In this document: one piece after another, positions 1-6,740 of the stretch | Numbering within the stretch: position 1 is the stretch's first letter | Layout: the number at the start of each line of letters is the position of its first letter | Assembly: GCA_023424355.1 (NCBI GenBank) | Contig: JAFAEA010000254.1 | Location: forward strand, 1 to 16,978 | Direction of reading: 5' to 3' | Length of the DNA: 16,978 nucleotides | Source of the DNA: Chloroflexota bacterium | GTDB lineage: Bacteria; Chloroflexota; Chloroflexia; Thermomicrobiales; UBA6265 | Translations under genes and position numbers: made by a program | Notes under the pieces: model-generated | Seen by the model: only the letters and a program-made list of their open reading frames with translations | What the model was told of the DNA's origin: nothing | The model's database searches: none

Positions 1-725
1 TTCTCTGGCGTCTCCACACCTTCACCGGCGGAAAGCAGATCCACGAGGTGAGCCTTCTCCTCAGCGGTGAAGCTCTCATCGATCTCGAGATCGTGGATGA
101 ATTCTGGGATTTCCTCGGCGTGAAGTACTGGATAATCCGGCTCTTCAATTGTCAGCTCGGCTCGAGGGTGCAGGAACACGGTTGCGGCGGTGACATCCAC
201 TTCCAGATTGTTTGCGGCCAACCAGTTCTCGACCAGCGGAACAAGTCGGTCGTTCTCGAAGCTCGGGTTACCAAGCTGCGGTCCACTGAACGCGAACATT
301 TTGCGGATGAGCCCGCCTTTTTTGCGCCAAACAGACTTCTTTTGTTCGATCTGGCCGTCGATCTCTTTGCCGTTCAACACCAGAACTCCGCCGTTGTACA
401 CGGCGAGGTGATCAACGACTTTGGATTTGCCTCTGTCGTCGGTCAGCTTCGCGTAGTGAATGAGCGTCACCTGATCAGAGAGGTTCTTCATGCGTACATC
501 AAGAATTTGGTCGTTTCTCGGATTTCGGGTCCAGCGGCCAATGCCCTGCATACCGACATTGAAGAGGATGAATCCACCAATCATGGCCACGTATGCAAAC
601 AGGAGCGCATTTGGCAGCATGGCCAGGAACATGGCGCTGGAGAGAATCAGAAATCCGATGAACGCAAACCACTTGCTCTTGCGCTTTTGTTGTTTGATGT
701 GTTGGGAGTGACGAACAGTTCGCAT
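1..725 (-). CDS. Membrane-anchored NERD-like protein (partial, C-terminus beyond window edge)
   Basis: The minus-strand frame is open from ATG at 725 to the window edge (241 codons), so the C-terminus is missing. Residues 1-18 are basic. Two hydrophobic segments follow (about 20-38 and 41-58), then a soluble domain. That domain resembles the nuclease-related (NERD) fold: VVDHLAV with D105-H106, the strand NGGVLVLNGK (111-120), GQI, a Trp at 133, GNPSFEN (152-158) and VFLHP (183-187). Typical NERD domains have a Glu-x-Lys pair in the second strand; here it reads Asn-Gly-Lys, so nuclease activity is doubtful. The start is supported by an in-frame stop a few codons upstream, but no strong ribosome binding site is visible. 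It lies 120 bp after the DUF2085 gene on the same strand and could share its transcript. Family assignment is by eye and moderate. Confidence 0.62.
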   Translation of the reverse strand, partial: MRTVRHSQHIKQQKRKSKWFAFIGFLILSSAMFLAMLPNALLFAYVAMIGGFILFNVGMQGIGRWTRNPRNDQILDVRMKNLSDQVTLIHYAKLTDDRGKSKVVDHLAVYNGGVLVLNGKEIDGQIEQKKSVWRKKGGLIRKMFAFSGPQLGNPSFENDRLVPLVENWLAANNLEVDVTAATVFLHPRAELTIEEPDYPVLHAEEIPEFIHDLEIDESFTAEEKAHLVDLLSAGEGVETPE

Positions 726-845
726 GGAGGCTGGAGGGTTCCTTCAATATTGCAGAAGCGCACAAAATTGCGCTGAACTGCGGGCAATTATCGGACACTA
801 CACGTGATACCGCGCGTTCTTATGAGTGTACCAAAAGTGACCCAC

Positions 846-1652
846 CTATAACGTGGAAGGAATGCCGAGTGTGCTCTCCAACCATTGTCGTCCAAACGCG
901 AGCATCAGCATCACGCCCAGGCCAATTACCAGGCCAATTGCTCCCGGGACGTGAAGCTGCATGCGCTTAACGATCCGCTCATCAATTCGAGTAGCCAGCA
1001 ACAACGTTACGGTGGCCAGCGTGGAAACAACGATCCATGCGCTTATCACCAGCAGGATCGCGAATGGCAGGTACAACCATCCCGGCGCGAAGGCCAGGAT
1101 CGCCGCAACAACCGGCAAAAAAGCGATGCTACCGGCAATATCCCGCCAGGAGCTCATCACCGGTTCGCGATCAGCAATCTGAAATACCGTTCCACCCAGC
1201 AACCACACAAGGGCGACGGCGAGTCCCACTCCGGCTCCATACCCCGTGATCAAGCGGGTTGTGTTCGTGGTGGTCCATGGATGCCACGCACCGACATCGG
1301 TCAACAATGAGTTGAATCCATCGGCAGCCATCGCCGCAACGAGGAATCCGACTGCAACGAGAATCGGCATTGGTGGCAGATGCTGCGAGAACAATCGACG
1401 ACGGTACGCCAGCCACGCGAGCGTTCCCGCCACACCGGTGTAAATACCGGTCATGCGGGCATCAAACGGCAGCGGTTGTCCACCGATGGCGAACGTGTGG
1501 CCGGGAGTTTGTGCGCAAAGACCGTGGAGGAGCAGCTTCGATTTCTCGGCAAAACCTCCAGGAAGCAGCGCAAGCAACAAAACCCCTCCGAGTATGATGC
1601 TCGGCCAGAGCCAGTAGTGTTTCAGCGATGTGGGTTCGATTCGGGTTGCCAT
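846..1652 (-). CDS. DUF2085 family integral membrane protein
   Basis: A 268-residue polytopic membrane protein with about six hydrophobic segments. After the first helix comes the DUF2085 signature region: LHGLCAQTPGH (42-52) followed by PLPFDARMTGIYTG (60-73). The family usually reads H-x-x-C-H-Q ... C-A-R-C-T-G-I-Y. Here the first Cys (C46) is kept, but the two later Cys positions are Asp64 and Met67. A metal or redox role based on those Cys is therefore unlikely in this member. The family has no established function. The gene starts 30 bp downstream of the MFS transporter on the same strand, which suggests co-transcription. The ATG at 1652 has only a weak GA-rich ribosome binding site. Confidence 0.72.
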   Translation of the reverse strand: MATRIEPTSLKHYWLWPSIILGGVLLLALLPGGFAEKSKLLLHGLCAQTPGHTFAIGGQPLPFDARMTGIYTGVAGTLAWLAYRRRLFSQHLPPMPILVAVGFLVAAMAADGFNSLLTDVGAWHPWTTTNTTRLITGYGAGVGLAVALVWLLGGTVFQIADREPVMSSWRDIAGSIAFLPVVAAILAFAPGWLYLPFAILLVISAWIVVSTLATVTLLLATRIDERIVKRMQLHVPGAIGLVIGLGVMLMLAFGRQWLESTLGIPSTL

Positions 1653-1682
1653 GACTCTACTTTGCGAACGATTCGACAGTAA

Positions 1683-3257
1683 CTACTCCGCCGTGGAATG
1701 TTTCATGAACATTACCGGAATCAGCGAAAATGCCACAATGATTGCTGCCGCCAGGAAGGTCTCCTGCATCACCTGGACACCCAACGGCGAAATCACTTCG
1801 TTCACGAATTCCTGCTGTCTCACGAAGTAACTTGCCGTGCTCTCCCCTGCTTCCTGAACAATAGGATCCAGCCGGCCAGTGAGCTGCTGCAGGCGATAAA
1901 TACCTGCGCTTGTGACCAGACTCATCCCGATGGTCATACCCAGCAAACGGCACAACAGCGCGGTGCTGGTGGCGGCACCTCGATTGGAGGAATCCGATGC
2001 ATCCAGCGCGGTGGCGCTGAGCGGAGCCATCAACAACCCGATGCCTGAACCGGCAATGGCGAGACCCGGAGCCATCCACCACATGTTATCCATATCGATC
2101 ATGAGGTAGACCATGCCGAACCCGATAGCACCGAGTGCCACTCCCAGTTTGGACATGTTGCCTTCTCCGATTCGGGAACTGATGGTTCCACTTGCAAGCG
2201 CAAAAACGGCAATGGTCAGCGTGAGCGGAATGAGTAGGAGCGCGGAATCACGACTGGTAGATCCATCGCCGGCAAGCGAAACGATAACCGGGATATTCAC
2301 CATGCCCACCATAAGCGCGGCACCGATCAGGAAGTTCGCAGCCATAGTGGCCACAAAGAAGGACTGACGAAACAGATCGGGAGGGAAGATTGGATGGCTT
2401 GCCCGGCGCTCCCAGAGCACCAGTGCGATAAGGCCCACAACCGTGATTCCCAGCAACAGTGGGATGTGTTCCGCCAGCGGATTCGGCGTGCCACCGAAAG
2501 CGCGGAGTCCGGTATTACCACCAGCGCCATGATCGCCACCGGAGCTCAGGCTGAGGTTGCTGGCTACCAGCACAATCGCCAACAGAAGTGTTCCGAGCAA
2601 GTCGAGCTGGTTGAGTCCACGACGGATATGATCCTGAACTTTCGGAAATCCGCGCCAGATCGCCACCATCGCAAGGATCGCGACAGGAACATTGATCCAG
2701 AACACCCATCGCCACGGATCATGTTCGGCAGGCACAATCGCGAGGATCGCGGCGCCCCATGTTGGCCCCATCACCCATCCGAGCGTCTCGACGGAACTGA
2801 CGAGGCCAACTCCGGCAAGGCGCATTTTCGGTGGAAGTACATCGCCAACCAACGCAACGGTAACCGGCAGCAATCCGCCACCACCGATGCCCTGGATCAC
2901 ACGTCCGACCACGGCAACGGTCATCGAATCCGCCTGAGCGGTCACAATTGAACCGACGGCGAAAATAAGCAGACAAGCCAGAAAGGCACGCTGTCGTCCA
3001 ACGTGATCACTCATGCGACCGACGATCGGAATGGCGACGACGTAGGCAATGAGATAGGCGTTGACGATCCAGATGTACCGGTCGAAATCGGCGGTATTGA
3101 CCCCCATATCGCCGATCATCCCGGGAAGAATGCTGGCGATAACGGTGAGATCAATCGCGCTGATAAAGTTGCAAATCAGTGCAGCCAGAATCGCCGGATT
3201 TGCCATCATCCGGCGGAATGTTTGCCCTGTGGTGGGGTCGCTACTTTGGTTGCTCAA
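1683..3257 (-). CDS. 14-helix MFS exporter (DHA2 / EmrB-QacA type, P55-like)
   Basis: A 524-residue transporter of the drug:H+ antiporter-2 branch, whose usual length is about 500 residues with 14 helices. TM1 carries an acidic residue (D36 in AIDLTVIASILPG), and the loop after TM2 has motif A, GRMSDHVGRQR (80-90). GRVIQGIGGGGLLP follows, and ETLGWVMGPTWG resembles motif C, typical of exporters. A loop of about 45 residues separates the last two helices. The gene overlaps the 3' end of the upstream LppX/LprG-like gene by 17 bp, so the two are probably translationally coupled. The start is uncertain: TTG at 3257 gives the overlap, while two ATGs at residues 17-18 are alternatives. The substrate cannot be read from the sequence. 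The neighbour suggests a lipid or lipophilic compound, as for mycobacterial P55 (Rv1410c). Confidence 0.88.
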   Translation of the reverse strand: MSNQSSDPTTGQTFRRMMANPAILAALICNFISAIDLTVIASILPGMIGDMGVNTADFDRYIWIVNAYLIAYVVAIPIVGRMSDHVGRQRAFLACLLIFAVGSIVTAQADSMTVAVVGRVIQGIGGGGLLPVTVALVGDVLPPKMRLAGVGLVSSVETLGWVMGPTWGAAILAIVPAEHDPWRWVFWINVPVAILAMVAIWRGFPKVQDHIRRGLNQLDLLGTLLLAIVLVASNLSLSSGGDHGAGGNTGLRAFGGTPNPLAEHIPLLLGITVVGLIALVLWERRASHPIFPPDLFRQSFFVATMAANFLIGAALMVGMVNIPVIVSLAGDGSTSRDSALLLIPLTLTIAVFALASGTISSRIGEGNMSKLGVALGAIGFGMVYLMIDMDNMWWMAPGLAIAGSGIGLLMAPLSATALDASDSSNRGAATSTALLCRLLGMTIGMSLVTSAGIYRLQQLTGRLDPIVQEAGESTASYFVRQQEFVNEVISPLGVQVMQETFLAAAIIVAFSLIPVMFMKHSTAE

Positions 3258-3942
3258 TCTTCACATCTTCATCGTGATCGGCGAGTTTGAGGGTCCAGGT
3301 GGCGGGATCTTCGATATCTTCATCGGTCGGCTCGCCAATGCGAATCTGGAGGATGTCGTTTGTTTCCTTATCGATCCACACATCGAGGGACTGAACAGAG
3401 CCCTTCATGGTGCCGCTGGTCATGGCGCTGGAGACTTCGCCGTCGACAGTCGCGGTGACGTGCCAGGCATCCTTGCCATCGATTTCTTCGCTGCCGGCAA
3501 TCTGAGGATCGTTCATTCGTCCCATCACTGGGCCGAGACCATCTTCATCTGAGAACAGCACAGATGGGTTGTATCCGAACTCCGGCGGACTGGAGACCCA
3601 CTTGCCGGTAACGATATCGGTGATCCACGAATCTTCACCGATATTGATCATGCGAATACTGATTTGCTGGCTTCCCAGCACTTCGGCTGTGAACGTGACA
3701 TCCACACGATCCGGACGTTGCATTACGCCCTCGGCACCGAGCAGCTGGATGGTATTGGCGGCATCCACGTAGGTGGTGCCTTCCAATTCCATCTTGAAAC
3801 TCATCGTTTCGGTTTCAGCGAGTCGCTCGGCACTGGTATCGAGAAGTTCGTTTACATCCGGTTCGTCTTGCGCCATCGCAGTTGGCGCTACGAGAGCGAA
3901 TACAGCGGTGAGGGTCAGGAATATTTTCAGCAGGGTCCGCAT
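3241..3942 (-). CDS. Secreted LppX/LprG-like (LppX_LprAFG) lipid-carrier-type protein
   Basis: A 233-residue exported protein. Residues 1-24 form a Sec signal peptide with a hydrophobic core (LLKIFLTLTAVFALVAP) and an Ala-x-Ala site before Q25. The mature part has the layout of the LppX/LprAFG family: an N-terminal amphipathic helix (DVNELLDTSAERLAETETMSF), then alternating strands including VDAANTIQLLGAEGVMQRPD, and a closing region, LDVWIDKETNDILQIRIGEP. Family members are one-sided half-barrels that hold lipids. Unlike mycobacterial LprG and LppX, no lipobox Cys and no Cys at all is present, so the product should be soluble or held by another means. The start is firm: GGAGGTGA lies 7 bp before ATG at 3942. 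It overlaps the MFS exporter gene downstream, and PAP2 is 30 bp upstream. Family call is by pattern; the lipid role is inferred. Confidence 0.75.
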   Translation of the reverse strand: MRTLLKIFLTLTAVFALVAPTAMAQDEPDVNELLDTSAERLAETETMSFKMELEGTTYVDAANTIQLLGAEGVMQRPDRVDVTFTAEVLGSQQISIRMINIGEDSWITDIVTGKWVSSPPEFGYNPSVLFSDEDGLGPVMGRMNDPQIAGSEEIDGKDAWHVTATVDGEVSSAMTSGTMKGSVQSLDVWIDKETNDILQIRIGEPTDEDIEDPATWTLKLADHDEDVKIEQPK

Positions 3943-3972
3943 GGTTTCACCTCCATTTCGATGTGAATGCTA

Positions 3973-4719
3973 TCAGGCAAATGTGTCAGGAACGTCACGC
4001 TTGGGCAGGCTCATGCTCTTCACGCGTCGATACAGAGCAGTGAGCGCCACCAGATACGTGGTTCCAAGCAGGTAGCTGGCCAGGGTGTCTGTGTACCAGT
4101 GGTGACCGAGGTACACGCGGCTCATGCCAACGAGCCCCACGAGTGCCACCAATCCACCGACAACTACGCGGCGAACGCTTTTAGTTTCGATCCAGAGGGC
4201 CGCCAGATACGCGAAGAATCCGTAAACCCCTGTATAGATAATGACGTGGCCACTGGGGAAACTGGTTCCCCCGATGTTCGCGGGCACTACTCGCAGATGC
4301 GGGAACTTCGGTCCAGGCCGCTCTCGCTTCACGATGCGCTTAAACACAGAGCTGACGCCTCCGGTGCCCCAAGCCATGAGTTGGAAAACTGCCTCCAGCC
4401 GATAGCCGCGCACCCAGAGAGCAATGGCAAGGCTCGGTGGCAAAATGCGGCTCTGCGGCGGGAATCCGGGCCAGCTCACGATGTTCATCGTTTTATCGAA
4501 AGCCGCGTGGCGCTCGCCTTCCACCTGGACCTTGTGCGTGATTTTCGCATCGATTTCGGCGGTGGATCCCTTTCTCACCTTCTGAAAAAGTGCGGCAAAC
4601 ACACCGATGGCGGCGATGCTCCACAAAACACCCGGGAGATTCCGGGAAGGAGCAACTCTGGCCGGATCGATATGATCGTTAGCCGAGGTGGTGAGAAATC
4701 GAAGAATCTTCTTGAGCAT
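3973..4719 (-). CDS. PAP2-family membrane phosphatase
   Basis: A 248-residue integral membrane phosphatase of the PAP2 superfamily, which includes phosphatidate, phosphatidylglycerophosphate and undecaprenyl-diphosphate phosphatases. All three catalytic motifs are intact: K127-x6-R134-P135 (KRIVKRERP), P155-S-G-H158, and S200-R201-x5-H207-x3-D211 (SRVYLGHHWYTD). The His in the second motif is the usual proton donor and that in the third the nucleophile. Helices lie around 30-46, 90-120, 158-176, 185-200 and 212-230. ATG at 4719 is preceded by GGAG at good spacing. The gene sits 46 bp after rpe and 30 bp before the LprG-like gene on the same strand. That context fits phospholipid or lipid-carrier turnover, but the exact substrate is not readable. 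Confidence 0.93.
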   Translation of the reverse strand: MLKKILRFLTTSANDHIDPARVAPSRNLPGVLWSIAAIGVFAALFQKVRKGSTAEIDAKITHKVQVEGERHAAFDKTMNIVSWPGFPPQSRILPPSLAIALWVRGYRLEAVFQLMAWGTGGVSSVFKRIVKRERPGPKFPHLRVVPANIGGTSFPSGHVIIYTGVYGFFAYLAALWIETKSVRRVVVGGLVALVGLVGMSRVYLGHHWYTDTLASYLLGTTYLVALTALYRRVKSMSLPKRDVPDTFA

Positions 4720-4765
4720 GCCTACTCCGTGCGTGCTTGGGATCTGATGAAATTGTAGCGTAAAT

Positions 4766-5431
4766 CTAACGCAATCCAGACTTCAGTGCGGCCAGATTCT
4801 CGGCGATGGACCGCCCGCCCGCGAAGGTGGCACTCCCCGCCACAATGCTCGTGGCTCCGGCTTCGACCACTCGCTTGATATTGCTCTCGTTGATGCCGCC
4901 ATCGACCTGCAGCCGACATGTCGGATTGACAGCATCGATCATCTCGCGGAGACGTTCGATCTTGCTGATCGAACTTTCGATGAAGCTCTGTCCACCGAAT
5001 CCCGGATTCACAGTCATCAGCAATATCTGATCAACATCCGGCAAGATCTGCTCGATCGCCGTGAGCGGTGTGGCTGGATTGATGCTGACTCCCGCTTCTT
5101 TACCGGAATTCTTGATTGTTTGCACTACGCGATGGATATGCGGAGTCGCCTCGGCGTGGAAAGTGATCGTATCGGCACCGGCTGCGGCGAACTCATCGAC
5201 CCAGCGATCCGGTTCGACGATCATGAGATGTACGTCTACAGGAAGGCTGGTGCCAGATTTCGTGGCCTCCAGCACCGGGAGTCCAATACTGATATTGGGC
5301 ACAAACACGCCATCCATTACATCGAAATGGATGTAATCAGCCCCACCCTCTTCGAGCTCGCGAAGCTGCTGCCCCAGATTGAGGAAATCGGCCGAAAGCA
5401 CTGATGGTCCAATAATGACTGGATTCGCCAT
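4766..5431 (-). CDS. rpe: Ribulose-phosphate 3-epimerase
   Basis: A 221-residue cytoplasmic TIM-barrel enzyme that interconverts D-ribulose 5-phosphate and D-xylulose 5-phosphate in the pentose phosphate and Calvin pathways. Family hallmarks appear in order: GPSVLSADFLNLG near the N-terminus, DYIHFDVMDGVFVPN with the metal-binding His and Asp, VDVHLMI with the second His, LLMTVNPGFGGQSF for phosphate binding, and LQVDGGINESN with the second Asp. The length is typical. ATG at 5431 follows GAGGTGAG. It is the first gene of the leftward cluster, 128 bp from the divergent PP2C gene. Its link to the membrane-lipid genes downstream may be only positional. Confidence 0.96.
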   Translation of the reverse strand: MANPVIIGPSVLSADFLNLGQQLRELEEGGADYIHFDVMDGVFVPNISIGLPVLEATKSGTSLPVDVHLMIVEPDRWVDEFAAAGADTITFHAEATPHIHRVVQTIKNSGKEAGVSINPATPLTAIEQILPDVDQILLMTVNPGFGGQSFIESSISKIERLREMIDAVNPTCRLQVDGGINESNIKRVVEAGATSIVAGSATFAGGRSIAENLAALKSGLR

Positions 5432-5548
5432 TCAATCTCACCTCATTGTTCTGATCGAAGGTTGGCACGCGGTTCGCCGCCTGAAGTGTACGGTATCATC
5501 TGCCTGTACGCGCCGAAAACGCGCCAAACATATTGCACACAACTCTGC

Positions 5549-5562
5549 GGAGGAATTACGTG
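5549..5562 (+). promoter_or_regulatory. Ribosome binding site deciding the PP2C start
   Basis: GGAGG at 5549-5553 is followed 6 bp later by GTG at 5560, in frame with the PP2C motifs. This makes GTG the preferred start over the in-frame TTG 27 bp upstream. Confidence 0.8.
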
Positions 5563-6468
5563 ATCACACAGGCACCCGAACTTCAGATGCAGGTCGGCGG
5601 AATCAGCCAGACCGGTGGGCGACCCAATAACGAAGACGCGATCCTGGTGCAGGAGATGGCTCCGGCGAACGATCTCCCTTCCGGAGGCTGGGTGCTGGCG
5701 GTGGCCGATGGTATGGGTGGTCACGAGCACGGTGAAATCGCCAGCAGTCTGGCGATCAAAACCCTGCAGGAAGCCTTCGCGGGAACATCCCAGCCGGATG
5801 CTGCGCTGGCGCTGAAGCAAGCCTACCGACGGGCAAATGAAGAGATCTACGCCGCAGCGACCAATGAGGAATCCCGACCGGGAACTACCCTCGTAAGTGC
5901 CGTGGTGCGTGGCAAATACGTCACCATCGCCAATGTAGGCGATTCCCGAGCGTATCTCATGCGCGCCAATCAGCTGACCCAGATCACACAGGATCACAGC
6001 GTGGTGGCCGAGCAGGTTGCGGCTGGAGCCTTGGCACCGGAAGAAGAGCGCACCAGCAAGCAGCGAAACATGCTTACTGCCGCACTGGGAACCAACGCCC
6101 AGTTGGAAAAGCGTCTCCCGGCAATTTACGAACTCGTGCTGCTGCCGGAGGATCGCCTTCTGCTCTGCAGTGATGGTTTCTACGATGTGCTCAAGAATGA
6201 GGACTACCTACAGTTGATGAGTGGCGATGATTCGCAGAACTCGGCTGTAGCCCTAACCGATTTGGCGATTCAGCGCAACACCACGGATAACGTGAGCGCG
6301 GTCGTGCTCTCAGTCGGCAGCAGCCTGGCCACGATGCAACGGGCCGAAATCGCGAAGGATCTGGCGGAACACCGCGCCGAACATGGCACCAGCATCATGG
6401 TGCCGGTGATCGTGCTCATCATCATCACTGCGCTGGTTGCAGCCGGTGTTTGGTACTGGATGTTCTAG
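5560..6468 (+). CDS. PP2C-type Ser/Thr protein phosphatase with C-terminal membrane anchor
   Basis: A 302-residue metal-dependent phosphatase. In order it shows RPNNEDAIL (D26), VADGMGGHEHGE (D50-G51), GTTLVSAVV, IANVGDSRAYL, DHSVVAEQV, LLLCSDGFYDVL and NTTDNVSAVV. These are the conserved PP2C motifs, including the Asp residues that hold the two metals. The last 25 residues form one hydrophobic segment (PVIVLIIITALVAAGVWYWM), so the catalytic domain should face the cytoplasm as a tail-anchored enzyme. The start chosen is GTG at 5560 because GGAGG sits 6 bp upstream; a TTG at 5533 lies upstream of that site and is less likely. No Hanks-type kinase gene is nearby, so its partner must lie elsewhere. 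It diverges from rpe. Confidence 0.93.
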   Translation: MITQAPELQMQVGGISQTGGRPNNEDAILVQEMAPANDLPSGGWVLAVADGMGGHEHGEIASSLAIKTLQEAFAGTSQPDAALALKQAYRRANEEIYAAATNEESRPGTTLVSAVVRGKYVTIANVGDSRAYLMRANQLTQITQDHSVVAEQVAAGALAPEEERTSKQRNMLTAALGTNAQLEKRLPAIYELVLLPEDRLLLCSDGFYDVLKNEDYLQLMSGDDSQNSAVALTDLAIQRNTTDNVSAVVLSVGSSLATMQRAEIAKDLAEHRAEHGTSIMVPVIVLIIITALVAAGVWYWMF

Positions 6469-6514
6469 ACCATTCCAAATCATGCCGTTCAATCTCGATA
6501 CCGGCACTCTTGAA

Positions 6515-6557
6515 GGCTCGGCCAGCGCCCGCAGGCGCTACCGAAGGTGGCCGAGCC
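6515..6557. repeat. Palindromic element folding as a three-way junction
   Basis: The outer arms GGCTCGGCC (6515-6523) and GGCCGAGCC (6549-6557) are perfectly complementary. Between them AGCGCC-CGCA-GGCGCT (6524-6539) forms one hairpin and ACC-GAA-GGT (6540-6548) a second. All bases outside the loops are therefore paired. The element lies between the convergent ends of the PP2C gene and the PLP enzyme gene and could act as a bidirectional transcript end, although there is no T-tract. Its minus strand also carries a GTAG tetranucleotide (6538-6541), as the REP-like elements elsewhere in this window do. The rest of the 272-bp gap shows no gene. Confidence 0.6.
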
Positions 6558-6740
6558 ATAGGCGAGAAACGGAGTGGGCCCTTGGCCGGGCTCGAGGGGC
6601 CGGTTTTCTGGTTCAATTTTGGACTCCGGAATTGTCTTGTGATGCCGGGGCGATTCGCGCGATTCCCCTTGGCAAACAGGTCGTTTCACGCGCGAAGCCC
6701 GGGCCTACGATTGCGTCGCCCAATTAATCGTTGTCAGGCG

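Noticed and set aside
48..776. A 242-codon plus-strand open frame at the left edge
   Set aside because: The minus strand carries two transmembrane helices and NERD-like motifs in one open frame to the edge; the plus-strand product looks random.
3967..4758. A 263-codon plus-strand open frame
   Set aside because: It is antisense to the PAP2 phosphatase, whose three catalytic motifs are intact.
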